Translations under genes and position numbers: made by a program
Origin: UMGS1279 sp045630265
Lineage (GTDB): Bacteria; Bacillota; Clostridia; Oscillospirales; Acutalibacteraceae
Reading direction: 5' to 3'
Length of the DNA stretch: 49,577 nt
NCBI GenBank assembly: GCA_045630265.1
Contig: JAZQSV010000060.1
Span: 1 to 49,577, forward strand
The notes under the pieces: model-generated
Seen by the model: only the letters and a program-made list of their open reading frames with translations
What the model was told of the DNA's origin: nothing
The model's database searches: none
In this document: positions 42,222-49,577 of the stretch, piece by piece
Layout of the letters: each line of letters opens with the position of its first letter
How positions within the stretch are numbered: position 1 is the first letter of the stretch

Positions 42222-42243
42222 AATTTAAGGCAAAATTTAAATT

Positions 42244-42282
42244 AGCCACTAACCTTACGGGGTTGGTGGCTGATTTTCTTTT
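42244..42282 (+). terminator. Intrinsic terminator after cassette 1
   Basis: AGCCACTAACC / GGTTGGTGGCT stem with a six-base loop and a TTTTCTTTT tail, ending the first two-gene cassette. Confidence 0.85.
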
Positions 42283-42316
42283 ATTTTATAAATAAAATAA
42301 ATTTTTGGGTTTATGG

Positions 42317-42345
42317 TTGACTAATACTTGGAATTATAGTACACT
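42317..42345 (+). promoter_or_regulatory. Promoter of cassette 2
   Basis: TTGACT (42317-42322), 17-base spacer, TACACT (42340-42345). The same TAGTACACT string lies at 36640-36648 upstream of cassette 1, with a poorer -35 region, suggesting related start sites. Confidence 0.7.
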
Positions 42346-42399
42346 AAAAGCATAGTATGGGGTAGTCTAAATATTGCTGCTCCGGTAAGGGGATTATAT

Positions 42400-45300
42400 A
42401 TGAAAAAGTTGCTTTCGGTTTTTCTTTGTATAGTGATCTTAATAACTACTTGTTTGTGTGGCTTGGGCACACTTGCAAGCGAGGGGGATAAAAATTATAA
42501 CCTACCCTCTTCCTGGGGCTTGTATAAAACGGGCAATTCTGCCTATCCTGCAACCTTAAACGGGAATTCTCTTCAAAGCTGGATGTTTGCAGAGGATAGT
42601 ACAGTAACCTATAATAAGCAGAACAGTCTTTCTGTTAGCGGATCTGCAAATATTGCGGTTGGCGCAACGGAACTGACAAATCTAACCGAAGGTAAGGAGT
42701 ACATACTTTCGTTTAAATATTATATTCCCAGCGGATTTACTGCCGGCTCGCAAAGATTTATCTTTAAGGCAGGTATATACAAAAAGAATGCGCCTCTTAC
42801 AAATGCGTATACGGTAGATTCTACATATACAATTTCGGGGCCATCCTCAGTAGTTTCTGCCACGGGTACAAGCTCCGGCGGCCCACCTATTTGGGATGAA
42901 TTTTCTCTTACCTTTACGGCCCAAAACGAAAACGTAGGACAAATGCTTGGAATTTCCTTCCTTTGCGGCGGTTGGGGAACACTCTATTTTGCCGATATTA
43001 AGGTAGAAGAAAAAAAGGCCGAAGCACATAGCTACTTAAACCCCGCAGTTTGGGGCGCTTATAAAACGGGGAACACTGCATATCCCAGTAAAATCGATGG
43101 CACGTCCATACAAAACTGGCTCTATTCAGCGAGTGAAGCAGTCCTTTGCAAAGGACAAAAATCACTTGCTATTTCGGGAAATGCTAATATTGGCACCTCT
43201 GCTACAAAGCTTTTGGAGCTAACAGTCGGAGAAAAATATGAATTAAAGTTTAAATATTATATCCCCGAAAATATAAAAGCGGGTAGCGGGGGATATATTT
43301 TTAAAGCGGGTGTTTATGCAAAGGATGCCCCCCTTACTAATGCCTATACCGTTTCGGCCGACTATGCTTTATCGGTGCCGACTACGGTAATGTCATCCAC
43401 AGGTACTGACATAAACGGAAACTATAACTGGGAAGAGTGTTCTATAATCTTTACTGCAGAGGAAGAGCAGTATCTTACCCTTTCTTTCTTGTTTAGCGGA
43501 ACTAACAGCATTTATATTTCAAACGTGGAGATTGCTTTGGCACCCAAGGATTATTATTTGCCTGAGTCTTGGGGAGTTTATAAGGGTTCTGACACCACCT
43601 CCTCAAAAATAGATAACACCTCTAAAGACACCGCTGCATTCAAAGAGGTTATAAAGGCAAATTCTGCGGTGAGCAGGGCGCTTAAAATAAGTGCCAACAA
43701 TATAGCCGCCGCCACAAAGCTTGAGGGATTAAAAGAGGGTAAAAGATATACACTTTCTTTTAAATATTTTGTACCTGCTTCCCATAGCGCAAATAATGAA
43801 TATATTTTAAAACTTGGTGTTTATAAAGAAAATGCTTCTGTATCGGCAAAGGGCGAGATTGCAGATAATTCTTTTGAACTTACTGCACCTACTTTGGTGA
43901 AAGAGGGTGTGCCGGGCACCTTTACAAATAGTGCAGTTTGGAAAGACGTAAACTTTACATTCATAGCACAAAAGGGGCAGTATTTGGTAGTTTCTACTGA
44001 CTATCAACAAAATCCTGCAGAATCAGAGGATTTTGGCAATATTTATCTTACTGCCTTCAGTATAACCGAAATGCCAAAGGCCTACGATAAGGCGGAGGAT
44101 TTTGGGCTTTATAAAAACGGAAATGCTGCATATCCCGCAAAAATCGACGGCAGCTCTGCACATTCTTGGATGTTCCACAGCGATGAAAGTGTTACTTTTG
44201 AGGGGAAGGCCTCTGTTAGGATGGATATTTCCTCAAACGTAGCGACTGCCGCTACAAAGCTTGAAGATTTAACGGTTGGCAAAAAATACAAAGTTAGCTT
44301 TAAATACTATATCCCCGATTCCATTAAAAGGGGTGTGGGCAATTACATATTCAAGGCAGGAATATATAAAAAGGACGCACCTGTTGCAGCGGGCGGACTT
44401 GTAACCGATGCTTCCTTTATGTTGTCTGAACAAGCCAATATTACTGCTTCCACCGGTAAGGACGTTGAGTTAAATCCCGTTTGGAAAACAGCTTCACTTA
44501 TCTTTGACGCAGAGAGCGAACAGTATCTTGGCCTTTCCTTTAGATATGCAGGCGAGGGCGAGGACTACGGTAATGTTTATATTGCCGACGTTAAAATAAG
44601 AGAGGTTTTGGCCGATAAGGATTATGAGGCGATATCCTCTTGGAATGCTTATAGAAACGGCGCCAACCCCATAATTAACGGTGGTGGCGTTGCAAGTTTG
44701 GTTTCGGAAAACACCGTTACCTATAACGGCGGCGCGAAATCGGTCAAAATAAATAAGGAAAATCTTTCTACAGTTGCTACAAACCTGCGCGGCTTAGAGG
44801 CGGGCAAGAAGTATTTTGTAAGCTTTAAATATTACATAAACCAAAAAACCGCAAAGGGTTCAGGAGGATATATTTTTAAGGTTGGTGTATATAAGCAGGG
44901 TGCACGGCTCACAAATGGTGTGGACGTAAGCGACATCGAATATATTGTGGCAAGCCCTACGCTTATAACTGCCCCAACCGGCGAGGACTCTGTCGGTGCT
45001 CCCGTATGGGAGGAGTTTGTAACCTCCTTTACAGCCGGTGAGGATGAACTGTATTTAGGAATTGGTGTCAGAATAGCCCCTGCAAGTGGTATTGCCACCA
45101 CTGACCCTGAATACGGGCTGATTTACATAGACGACTTTGTACTTTACGAGGCAAACAGTAAGGATTTAGGAGAACCTGAGGAAATCCGCGTGGTTGATTT
45201 TGAGGATACTGCTAAAAATTACATTACCTCTAAGGCCGAAAGATTTGAAATATTGTCTGCGACCAATTATGCCGGACAAACCTCTAAAATGCTTTATTAC

Positions 45301-46608
45301 AAGAGCGGAAATTATGTAAGCGATACCGAGTTTAATAGAGCTACCATCCTTACCGACAATGATGATAATTTCACCTTTGCAATAAGGGATGATAAGGTTT
45401 ACAAACTATCGTTGAGGTATAAAATTGCTTCAGGAAGTGCCACTGAATGGCTTTCTTTCTATACCTCATATAACGCATTCAACAGGGGCTCTAAGGGAGC
45501 AAACCTTGCTTATGATGCAAAGCGAGATACCTGGCTTACGTACGAAGCCTACGTATCTCCCGAAAAGGGTCAGGACAGGGTTTCGGTGGCTTTTGAACTG
45601 GGAATTTCAAGTAACGGTGTGTGGATTGATGATATAACACTGACCGAAACTGATTTGCCTATATTCAAGGGACATAATCTTGAACAGGGCAAATACGTAG
45701 TTAATTTTGACGATTACTGCGTATCGCTGGATAATTCTTACCTTAAGGTAGAAAGCGCACCCGCAAGGGATGGTGTGTCAACTAATGCTCTTCATATTCC
45801 TGCCATAACTTCGAACAGTGCGGTTACACTTAACGACTATTCGGTAGCCAACAAAAGCGAAAGGGTATTTGCCTTCCCTGTGGAGCCGAATACCAGATAT
45901 AACTTTAGCTTCTGGGTATATACCGTAAGTGCAAAGCCAAGCTATTTCGGATACTATTATAACTATAATAGCAAAGCAACCACCGAGGGAATTATACGTC
46001 TTCACAACGAAACCTTAACTATTGGCGGCTGGCAGAAATTCACTCAAGAGTTTACAACTGCGCCCGGTCAAACGGTGGTTTATTCCTGGTTTAATGCGGG
46101 TAATACCACTACTGAAATGTGGATTGATGACGTGATTTTGGAAAGAGTGCCTACTGCAGTCCTCTCAGAAACCGACCTTTCCTACTGTGAGGATATTTAT
46201 AACCTTGTAGCAGAGAGTGAGGCAAACTCAAATCTTTTAAACGGCGTCTCGGGTGTGTATGAAATAGCTGTACCTAAAGGTACCGAGCTTACCTTTACTG
46301 TTAAGGCGACGGGAAGCGGCAAAATAACACTTTCTGCAGATGGAGTTACTCCTATGCTGTCCTTTGGCGATGCACCATCATCTGTTACCGCCTTTAGCGG
46401 CGCTGTAAATAAAAATTCCTTTAATTTATTTACGGGAAGACAGACAAAAATCTACGTAATAGTGGAAAATAGCGCAAACCTTAAAATAAGTGAGCTTATG
46501 CTCTTTAGAAGGTACTCGGCCCATGGGGTGGGAAGTACACTCGGATACACAAGTGACCCCAACGGCACCTATGTAGCACCTACTATTGAAAAGCTTCAGG
46601 TTAAATAA
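42400..46608 (+). CDS. Large secreted protein with five tandem beta-sandwich-like repeats (cassette 2)
   Basis: The 1402-residue paralogue of the 36681 protein has a signal peptide (MKKLLSVFLCIVILITTC) and five repeats beginning near residues 39, 218, 391, 568 and 748, one more than cassette 1. The same two FEDTA/NFDDY modules and C-terminal domain (TDLSYCEDIYNLV onwards) follow. The last repeat in both proteins is a variant starting SWNAYRNG / SWRTYRNG, so it is a distinct, conserved position. Repeat 3 lacks the SWMF string (KDTAAF instead), which points to divergence among repeats. Extracellular, non-anchored, probably glycan-binding. No catalytic motif was recognised. Confidence 0.8.
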   Translation: MKKLLSVFLCIVILITTCLCGLGTLASEGDKNYNLPSSWGLYKTGNSAYPATLNGNSLQSWMFAEDSTVTYNKQNSLSVSGSANIAVGATELTNLTEGKEYILSFKYYIPSGFTAGSQRFIFKAGIYKKNAPLTNAYTVDSTYTISGPSSVVSATGTSSGGPPIWDEFSLTFTAQNENVGQMLGISFLCGGWGTLYFADIKVEEKKAEAHSYLNPAVWGAYKTGNTAYPSKIDGTSIQNWLYSASEAVLCKGQKSLAISGNANIGTSATKLLELTVGEKYELKFKYYIPENIKAGSGGYIFKAGVYAKDAPLTNAYTVSADYALSVPTTVMSSTGTDINGNYNWEECSIIFTAEEEQYLTLSFLFSGTNSIYISNVEIALAPKDYYLPESWGVYKGSDTTSSKIDNTSKDTAAFKEVIKANSAVSRALKISANNIAAATKLEGLKEGKRYTLSFKYFVPASHSANNEYILKLGVYKENASVSAKGEIADNSFELTAPTLVKEGVPGTFTNSAVWKDVNFTFIAQKGQYLVVSTDYQQNPAESEDFGNIYLTAFSITEMPKAYDKAEDFGLYKNGNAAYPAKIDGSSAHSWMFHSDESVTFEGKASVRMDISSNVATAATKLEDLTVGKKYKVSFKYYIPDSIKRGVGNYIFKAGIYKKDAPVAAGGLVTDASFMLSEQANITASTGKDVELNPVWKTASLIFDAESEQYLGLSFRYAGEGEDYGNVYIADVKIREVLADKDYEAISSWNAYRNGANPIINGGGVASLVSENTVTYNGGAKSVKINKENLSTVATNLRGLEAGKKYFVSFKYYINQKTAKGSGGYIFKVGVYKQGARLTNGVDVSDIEYIVASPTLITAPTGEDSVGAPVWEEFVTSFTAGEDELYLGIGVRIAPASGIATTDPEYGLIYIDDFVLYEANSKDLGEPEEIRVVDFEDTAKNYITSKAERFEILSATNYAGQTSKMLYYKSGNYVSDTEFNRATILTDNDDNFTFAIRDDKVYKLSLRYKIASGSATEWLSFYTSYNAFNRGSKGANLAYDAKRDTWLTYEAYVSPEKGQDRVSVAFELGISSNGVWIDDITLTETDLPIFKGHNLEQGKYVVNFDDYCVSLDNSYLKVESAPARDGVSTNALHIPAITSNSAVTLNDYSVANKSERVFAFPVEPNTRYNFSFWVYTVSAKPSYFGYYYNYNSKATTEGIIRLHNETLTIGGWQKFTQEFTTAPGQTVVYSWFNAGNTTTEMWIDDVILERVPTAVLSETDLSYCEDIYNLVAESEANSNLLNGVSGVYEIAVPKGTELTFTVKATGSGKITLSADGVTPMLSFGDAPSSVTAFSGAVNKNSFNLFTGRQTKIYVIVENSANLKISELMLFRRYSAHGVGSTLGYTSDPNGTYVAPTIEKLQVK

Positions 46609-46631
46609 ATTACACGAAAGGGAGAATGAAA

Positions 46632-48440
46632 ATGAATAAAAAGTTTAAAATACTGGCATTTACCTCTCTTTGTGTAGTTTTATCTGTGGCAATTATTTTT
46701 GGTACTACATTTGGAGTAAGGTTTTTAAAGAACGGTGTAGATAGTGAAAACCCAAATAATAGCATAGAAACCGACCTTAATAATAAGGATTTTGAAAATT
46801 GGGATGACAGTTCTTCCAATAATTGGGAGGATGACCAAGGTGGTCTTAACGAGGATGCACATCAAAATAGCAGTGCCTTTGCGGGCAACACCTACTACCA
46901 GCCCCTTATTATAAATAACGACCAGCCCTATCTTAATCAAAATTTCCTTGGTTTTAACGGAATTTATATGCTTTTTACCCATATGCAGCATCCCGTTTAC
47001 GGCTCGCAGTATACCGATAAACAAGCAACACTAGAGCTTGACAGAATTAAGGATATGGGTGTAAAAATTGTCCGTACCACTTATTCTTCAGGTATGGTTT
47101 ATAACCGTACCGACGGCAAGTGGCACTGGAATGACAGCCCCTATTTAAACCAGTTTATTAAAACTGCAAAGGAGCTTAAAAACCGCGATATTGACGTGGC
47201 CTTTACCTTTACGTGGTATCTTGGTAACTTTACCGAGCCAACCTTTGATTTCGCCTTCGATGACGGGTATTTTCCTGCAGGTATAACAAGTACAGGTTGG
47301 GGCTCAAGCTATACGGCTGTTGCCGGTCAAAGTGAAGCTGAAGCGGAAGCAATTCGCACTAAGCAGTCGGTAGCAGGATACAAAAAGTTCGTTAAGGATT
47401 CGGTTGCAAAATTCAGAGCCGAGGGCCTTACTAACTTTAAGTACATCTTTGGCTTTACCGAATGTAATAACGCCTATATGGTGGGCAATGTTCGCGATTA
47501 CGAAAAGGTTTGCAGGGTGTTTGATATTGGCATTACCGCCACCCACGAAGCACTTAAAGAAATGGGGCTTCGTGACCAGTATAAAATTGTTGGCCCTTGT
47601 GATAACTGGGGCGGCGATTTTAAGGAAAATGATACTGACAAATATTCCCGTTTGGTAGAATATACCCTTAAAAACCTAACCGAAGAGGTTGATATAATAG
47701 GCACCCATAACGGTTACGACAGGGGCGCAAGCTTCGATGAGGATGACTTTTACGCAAGAACCGACCGCAAGGTTGGAAATGCAATGCGTAGCGCCCTTGC
47801 AAAGAATAAGGAATTTTGGATTGATGAGTGGAACGTTGCCACAGATATAAGCTATACTCAAGAAGAAAAACGTCTAATTTACGATAATCCTATGTCGGGC
47901 GTTGCTTTTGGCGCTATGGCAAACGGCCTTATGAATATGGGCGGAGTTTCCAACGTATTTATTTGGATGCTGGTAGAACAACAGTGGCCCAACGAGCAAC
48001 ACGGGGGCGAGTTTGATAAGGGCGTTCAAATTGGCTCTGGCTATATGCCAAACCTTTACGAAAGCTCTGTTCCAAGAGCGGGCTGGTACGCATACTCTAT
48101 GGTACAAAAGTATGTGGGCAGTGGTAAAATTATAATGTGTAACGACGGCGCACCGCTTGAAAATCAGTCCGGATTTTATTATTCCTGTATTGAGAGTGAC
48201 GACGGCGATATTACACTTGTGGTTACTAACTACCAAGATACCGAGCTTAATGCCGAAATTTCTTTCCAAAAATCGCTTTATGGCAAAACCTTCTACCGAC
48301 ATAACTATAGTGTGGCTACCGTAAATCCTACCAGTGATGCTATAATCCCTGAGGTTAGCGGTATTGCAGAAAAGGTAAATTTTGGTTGGTACGACACCTT
48401 AGAACCACAAAGTGTTACTGTTTATACTACTAAAAAGTAA
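46632..48440 (+). CDS. Membrane-anchored TIM-barrel glycosidase-like protein (cassette 2)
   Basis: The 602-residue paralogue of the 40431 protein has an N-terminal anchor (about residues 7-30), a longer Asn/Asp/Trp-rich linker (about 35-75) and the same TIM barrel with Glu277 (FGFTECNNAY) and Glu399 (WIDEWNVAT) as likely catalytic pair. The segments GFNGxYMLFTHM, RTTYSSGMVYNR, VFIWMLVEQQWPNEQ are nearly unchanged between the paralogues, so selection is on the active site. The start is ATG 46632, 7 bases after GGGAG; the ATG at 46626 is too close. It lies 23 bases after the repeat protein and before a strong terminator. Confidence 0.8.
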   Translation: MNKKFKILAFTSLCVVLSVAIIFGTTFGVRFLKNGVDSENPNNSIETDLNNKDFENWDDSSSNNWEDDQGGLNEDAHQNSSAFAGNTYYQPLIINNDQPYLNQNFLGFNGIYMLFTHMQHPVYGSQYTDKQATLELDRIKDMGVKIVRTTYSSGMVYNRTDGKWHWNDSPYLNQFIKTAKELKNRDIDVAFTFTWYLGNFTEPTFDFAFDDGYFPAGITSTGWGSSYTAVAGQSEAEAEAIRTKQSVAGYKKFVKDSVAKFRAEGLTNFKYIFGFTECNNAYMVGNVRDYEKVCRVFDIGITATHEALKEMGLRDQYKIVGPCDNWGGDFKENDTDKYSRLVEYTLKNLTEEVDIIGTHNGYDRGASFDEDDFYARTDRKVGNAMRSALAKNKEFWIDEWNVATDISYTQEEKRLIYDNPMSGVAFGAMANGLMNMGGVSNVFIWMLVEQQWPNEQHGGEFDKGVQIGSGYMPNLYESSVPRAGWYAYSMVQKYVGSGKIIMCNDGAPLENQSGFYYSCIESDDGDITLVVTNYQDTELNAEISFQKSLYGKTFYRHNYSVATVNPTSDAIIPEVSGIAEKVNFGWYDTLEPQSVTVYTTKK

Positions 48441-48473
48441 TATATTTCTACAGTTTAATATTTTAAAGTTTTT

Positions 48474-48518
48474 AGTTCGGCTATGACATTTTTGAAAGTG
48501 TCATGGCCGAACTTTTTT
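48474..48518 (+). terminator. Intrinsic terminator after cassette 2
   Basis: AGTTCGGCTATGACA / TGTCATGGCCGAACT stem (one G-T pair) with a ten-base loop and six T residues, 33 bases after the stop codon. Confidence 0.9.
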
Positions 48519-48546
48519 GCATATATTTATAATAAATAAACTGACA

Positions 48547-48576
48547 TTGACATATTATTTAATAAGCTAATATTCT
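48547..48576 (+). promoter_or_regulatory. Possible promoter of the third cassette with a long leader
   Basis: TTGACA (48547-48552) and TATTCT (48571-48576) are 18 bases apart, giving a leader of about 180 bases. A small hairpin (CAAAAG / CTTTTG, 48579-48594) starts the leader; the rest, to 48761, is AT-rich with no recognised riboswitch. Confidence 0.5.
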
Positions 48577-48761
48577 TGCAAAAGTTCACTTTTGAATCAT
48601 ATAAATGAAAAATTTAGACAATATTAATTGAAATTTTCCTTATATTCAACAAAAAAACTCTAAAAACGACAAAAAAGGATATAAATCTACTACAAAATTG
48701 TATAATTTTCGCTCAAATCATGAGGTAAACTAGAAATAAAAAAAGAATGGAGGCTTTTTAT

Positions 48762-49577
48762 ATGAAAAAAATGCTTGCGGTACTTTTGTCCGTAACGGTT
48801 TTAATAACCAGCTGCTTTTGTTTAATATTTACACAAGCAGACGGAGAGAAGAATTATGCCAAAGCTGAAAACTGGGGTATGTATAACTATAACCATAAGT
48901 CCTATCCCGGTCAGCTTGATGACACCTCTACACAAAAGTGGGGTTATGAGGACTCTACCACCATTAAATACAAGGATAAGGACACCTTGCGTTTTAAAGA
49001 TGGTATCACCAGCAAGGTAGCAGCTACTTCACTAGCTAACCTTACCCCCGGCAAGAGCTACACACTTTCCTTTAAGTACTACGTACCTTCAGGAAATAAG
49101 GCAAGTAGTGCCGGTTACATATTCAATGCGGGCGTTTACAAAGAATACGCACCTATTGAGGCGGGCGGTAAGATAACAAGCAAGAGCTTTATGCTAGCCG
49201 ACCAGCAGCCCGTTACCGAGGCAACCGGTAAGGACAAAGACGGCAATCCCGTTTGGGAGGATATGACCTTTACCTTCACCGCACCCGAGGAAACCGCATA
49301 TCTTGCTATTGCTGTTATGTATGCATGGCAAGAAGGCGATGAGTACGCAGTACTCTACTTCTCTGACTTTAAGGTAGAGGAATATATTAAGCCCAAAAAC
49401 TATGCTTTGGCAGAAAACTGGGGAATGTATAACTTTAATCATACAGCATATCCCGGTCAGCTTGATGACACCTCTGTTCAGAAGTGGGGTTATGAGGATT
49501 CTACTACCATTTTATATGAGGAAATGGATACCTTGCGCTTTAAAGATGGTATCACCAGCAAGGTAGCAGCTACATCT
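48762..49577 (+). CDS. Third large secreted repeat protein, truncated by the window end
   Basis: The frame is open from ATG 48762 to the window end (272 residues visible). It starts with a signal peptide (MKKMLAVLLSVTVLITSCF) almost like that of the 36681 protein. Repeat 1 begins near residue 38 (WGMYNYNHKSYPGQLDD) and repeat 2 near residue 220 (WGMYNFNHTAYPGQLDD). The two repeats are nearly identical in both protein and DNA over the last 160 bases visible, unlike the divergent repeats of the other two proteins, which points to recent duplication within the gene. AATGGAGG lies 8 bases upstream. By analogy, an anchored glycosidase gene may follow beyond the window. Confidence 0.85.
   Translation, partial: MKKMLAVLLSVTVLITSCFCLIFTQADGEKNYAKAENWGMYNYNHKSYPGQLDDTSTQKWGYEDSTTIKYKDKDTLRFKDGITSKVAATSLANLTPGKSYTLSFKYYVPSGNKASSAGYIFNAGVYKEYAPIEAGGKITSKSFMLADQQPVTEATGKDKDGNPVWEDMTFTFTAPEETAYLAIAVMYAWQEGDEYAVLYFSDFKVEEYIKPKNYALAENWGMYNFNHTAYPGQLDDTSVQKWGYEDSTTILYEEMDTLRFKDGITSKVAATS

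Noticed and set aside
36681..46608. Dockerin, cohesin or S-layer homology modules in the giant repeat proteins
   Set aside because: No Ca-binding duplicated dockerin loop, no cohesin pattern and no SLH motif could be found; a cellulosome-type role is not supported.

Overview
The window looks like a chromosome segment of a low-to-mid GC, Gram-positive, probably spore-forming anaerobe of class Clostridia, most likely an Oscillospirales/Ruminococcaceae-type gut bacterium. This is inferred from a SCIFF peptide with its radical SAM maturase, a GerW-type sporulation protein, Rex, a single-chain iron-sulfur serine dehydratase, S-box and RFN riboswitches, a SipW/TasA-type secretion cluster and strong AGGAGG ribosome binding sites. 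No 16S or marker phylogeny was possible, so the taxonomy is an inference.

Layout. 1-6.3 kb: a same-strand metabolic run with methylglyoxal synthase (lacking the usual catalytic Asp), AspRS, aconitase, NADP-isocitrate dehydrogenase and the redox repressor Rex, followed by tRNA-Arg(CCU). 6.4-7.0 kb: a roughly 570-bp insertion carrying a four-helix-bundle (S23-like) gene, bounded by a duplicated tRNA 3' end. 7.0-13.2 kb: a minus-strand cluster of the ER-type signal peptidase SipW and five exported proteins with SipW/TasA-like N-termini; two carry beta-helix tails and one a pilin-like isopeptide domain with an LPXTG-like tail. 13.3-16.7 kb: accessory DNA with a candidate small RNA, a structured leader, a repeated palindromic element, small genes, a TetR regulator and a tyrosine recombinase enclosed by 17-bp direct repeats and 20-bp inverted repeats. 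16.8-18.5 kb: SCIFF precursor and maturase. 18.5-22.8 kb: PLP decarboxylase, glycosyltransferase, GerW and a PlsC-like acyltransferase.

22.8-29.3 kb: two large cytoplasmic glycosidase-like proteins are transcribed divergently from near-consensus promoters. 29.3-34.2 kb: an M29 aminopeptidase on the minus strand, then a compact plus-strand operon (GNAT, aldose-epimerase-like, SDR, serine dehydratase). 34.2-36.5 kb: metK behind a SAM-I riboswitch and a RibU-like ECF transporter subunit behind an FMN riboswitch.

36.7-49.6 kb (runs off the end): the most unusual part. A two-gene cassette occurs twice in tandem: a very large secreted protein with four or five tandem repeats of about 180 residues plus further beta-sandwich-like modules, followed by a membrane-anchored TIM-barrel glycosidase-like protein. 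A third repeat protein starts at 48762 and is cut by the window end. I infer that the repeat proteins bind a glycan at the cell surface, the anchored enzymes cut it, and the cytoplasmic glycosidases at 23-29 kb may process the products; none of this is proven by sequence alone.
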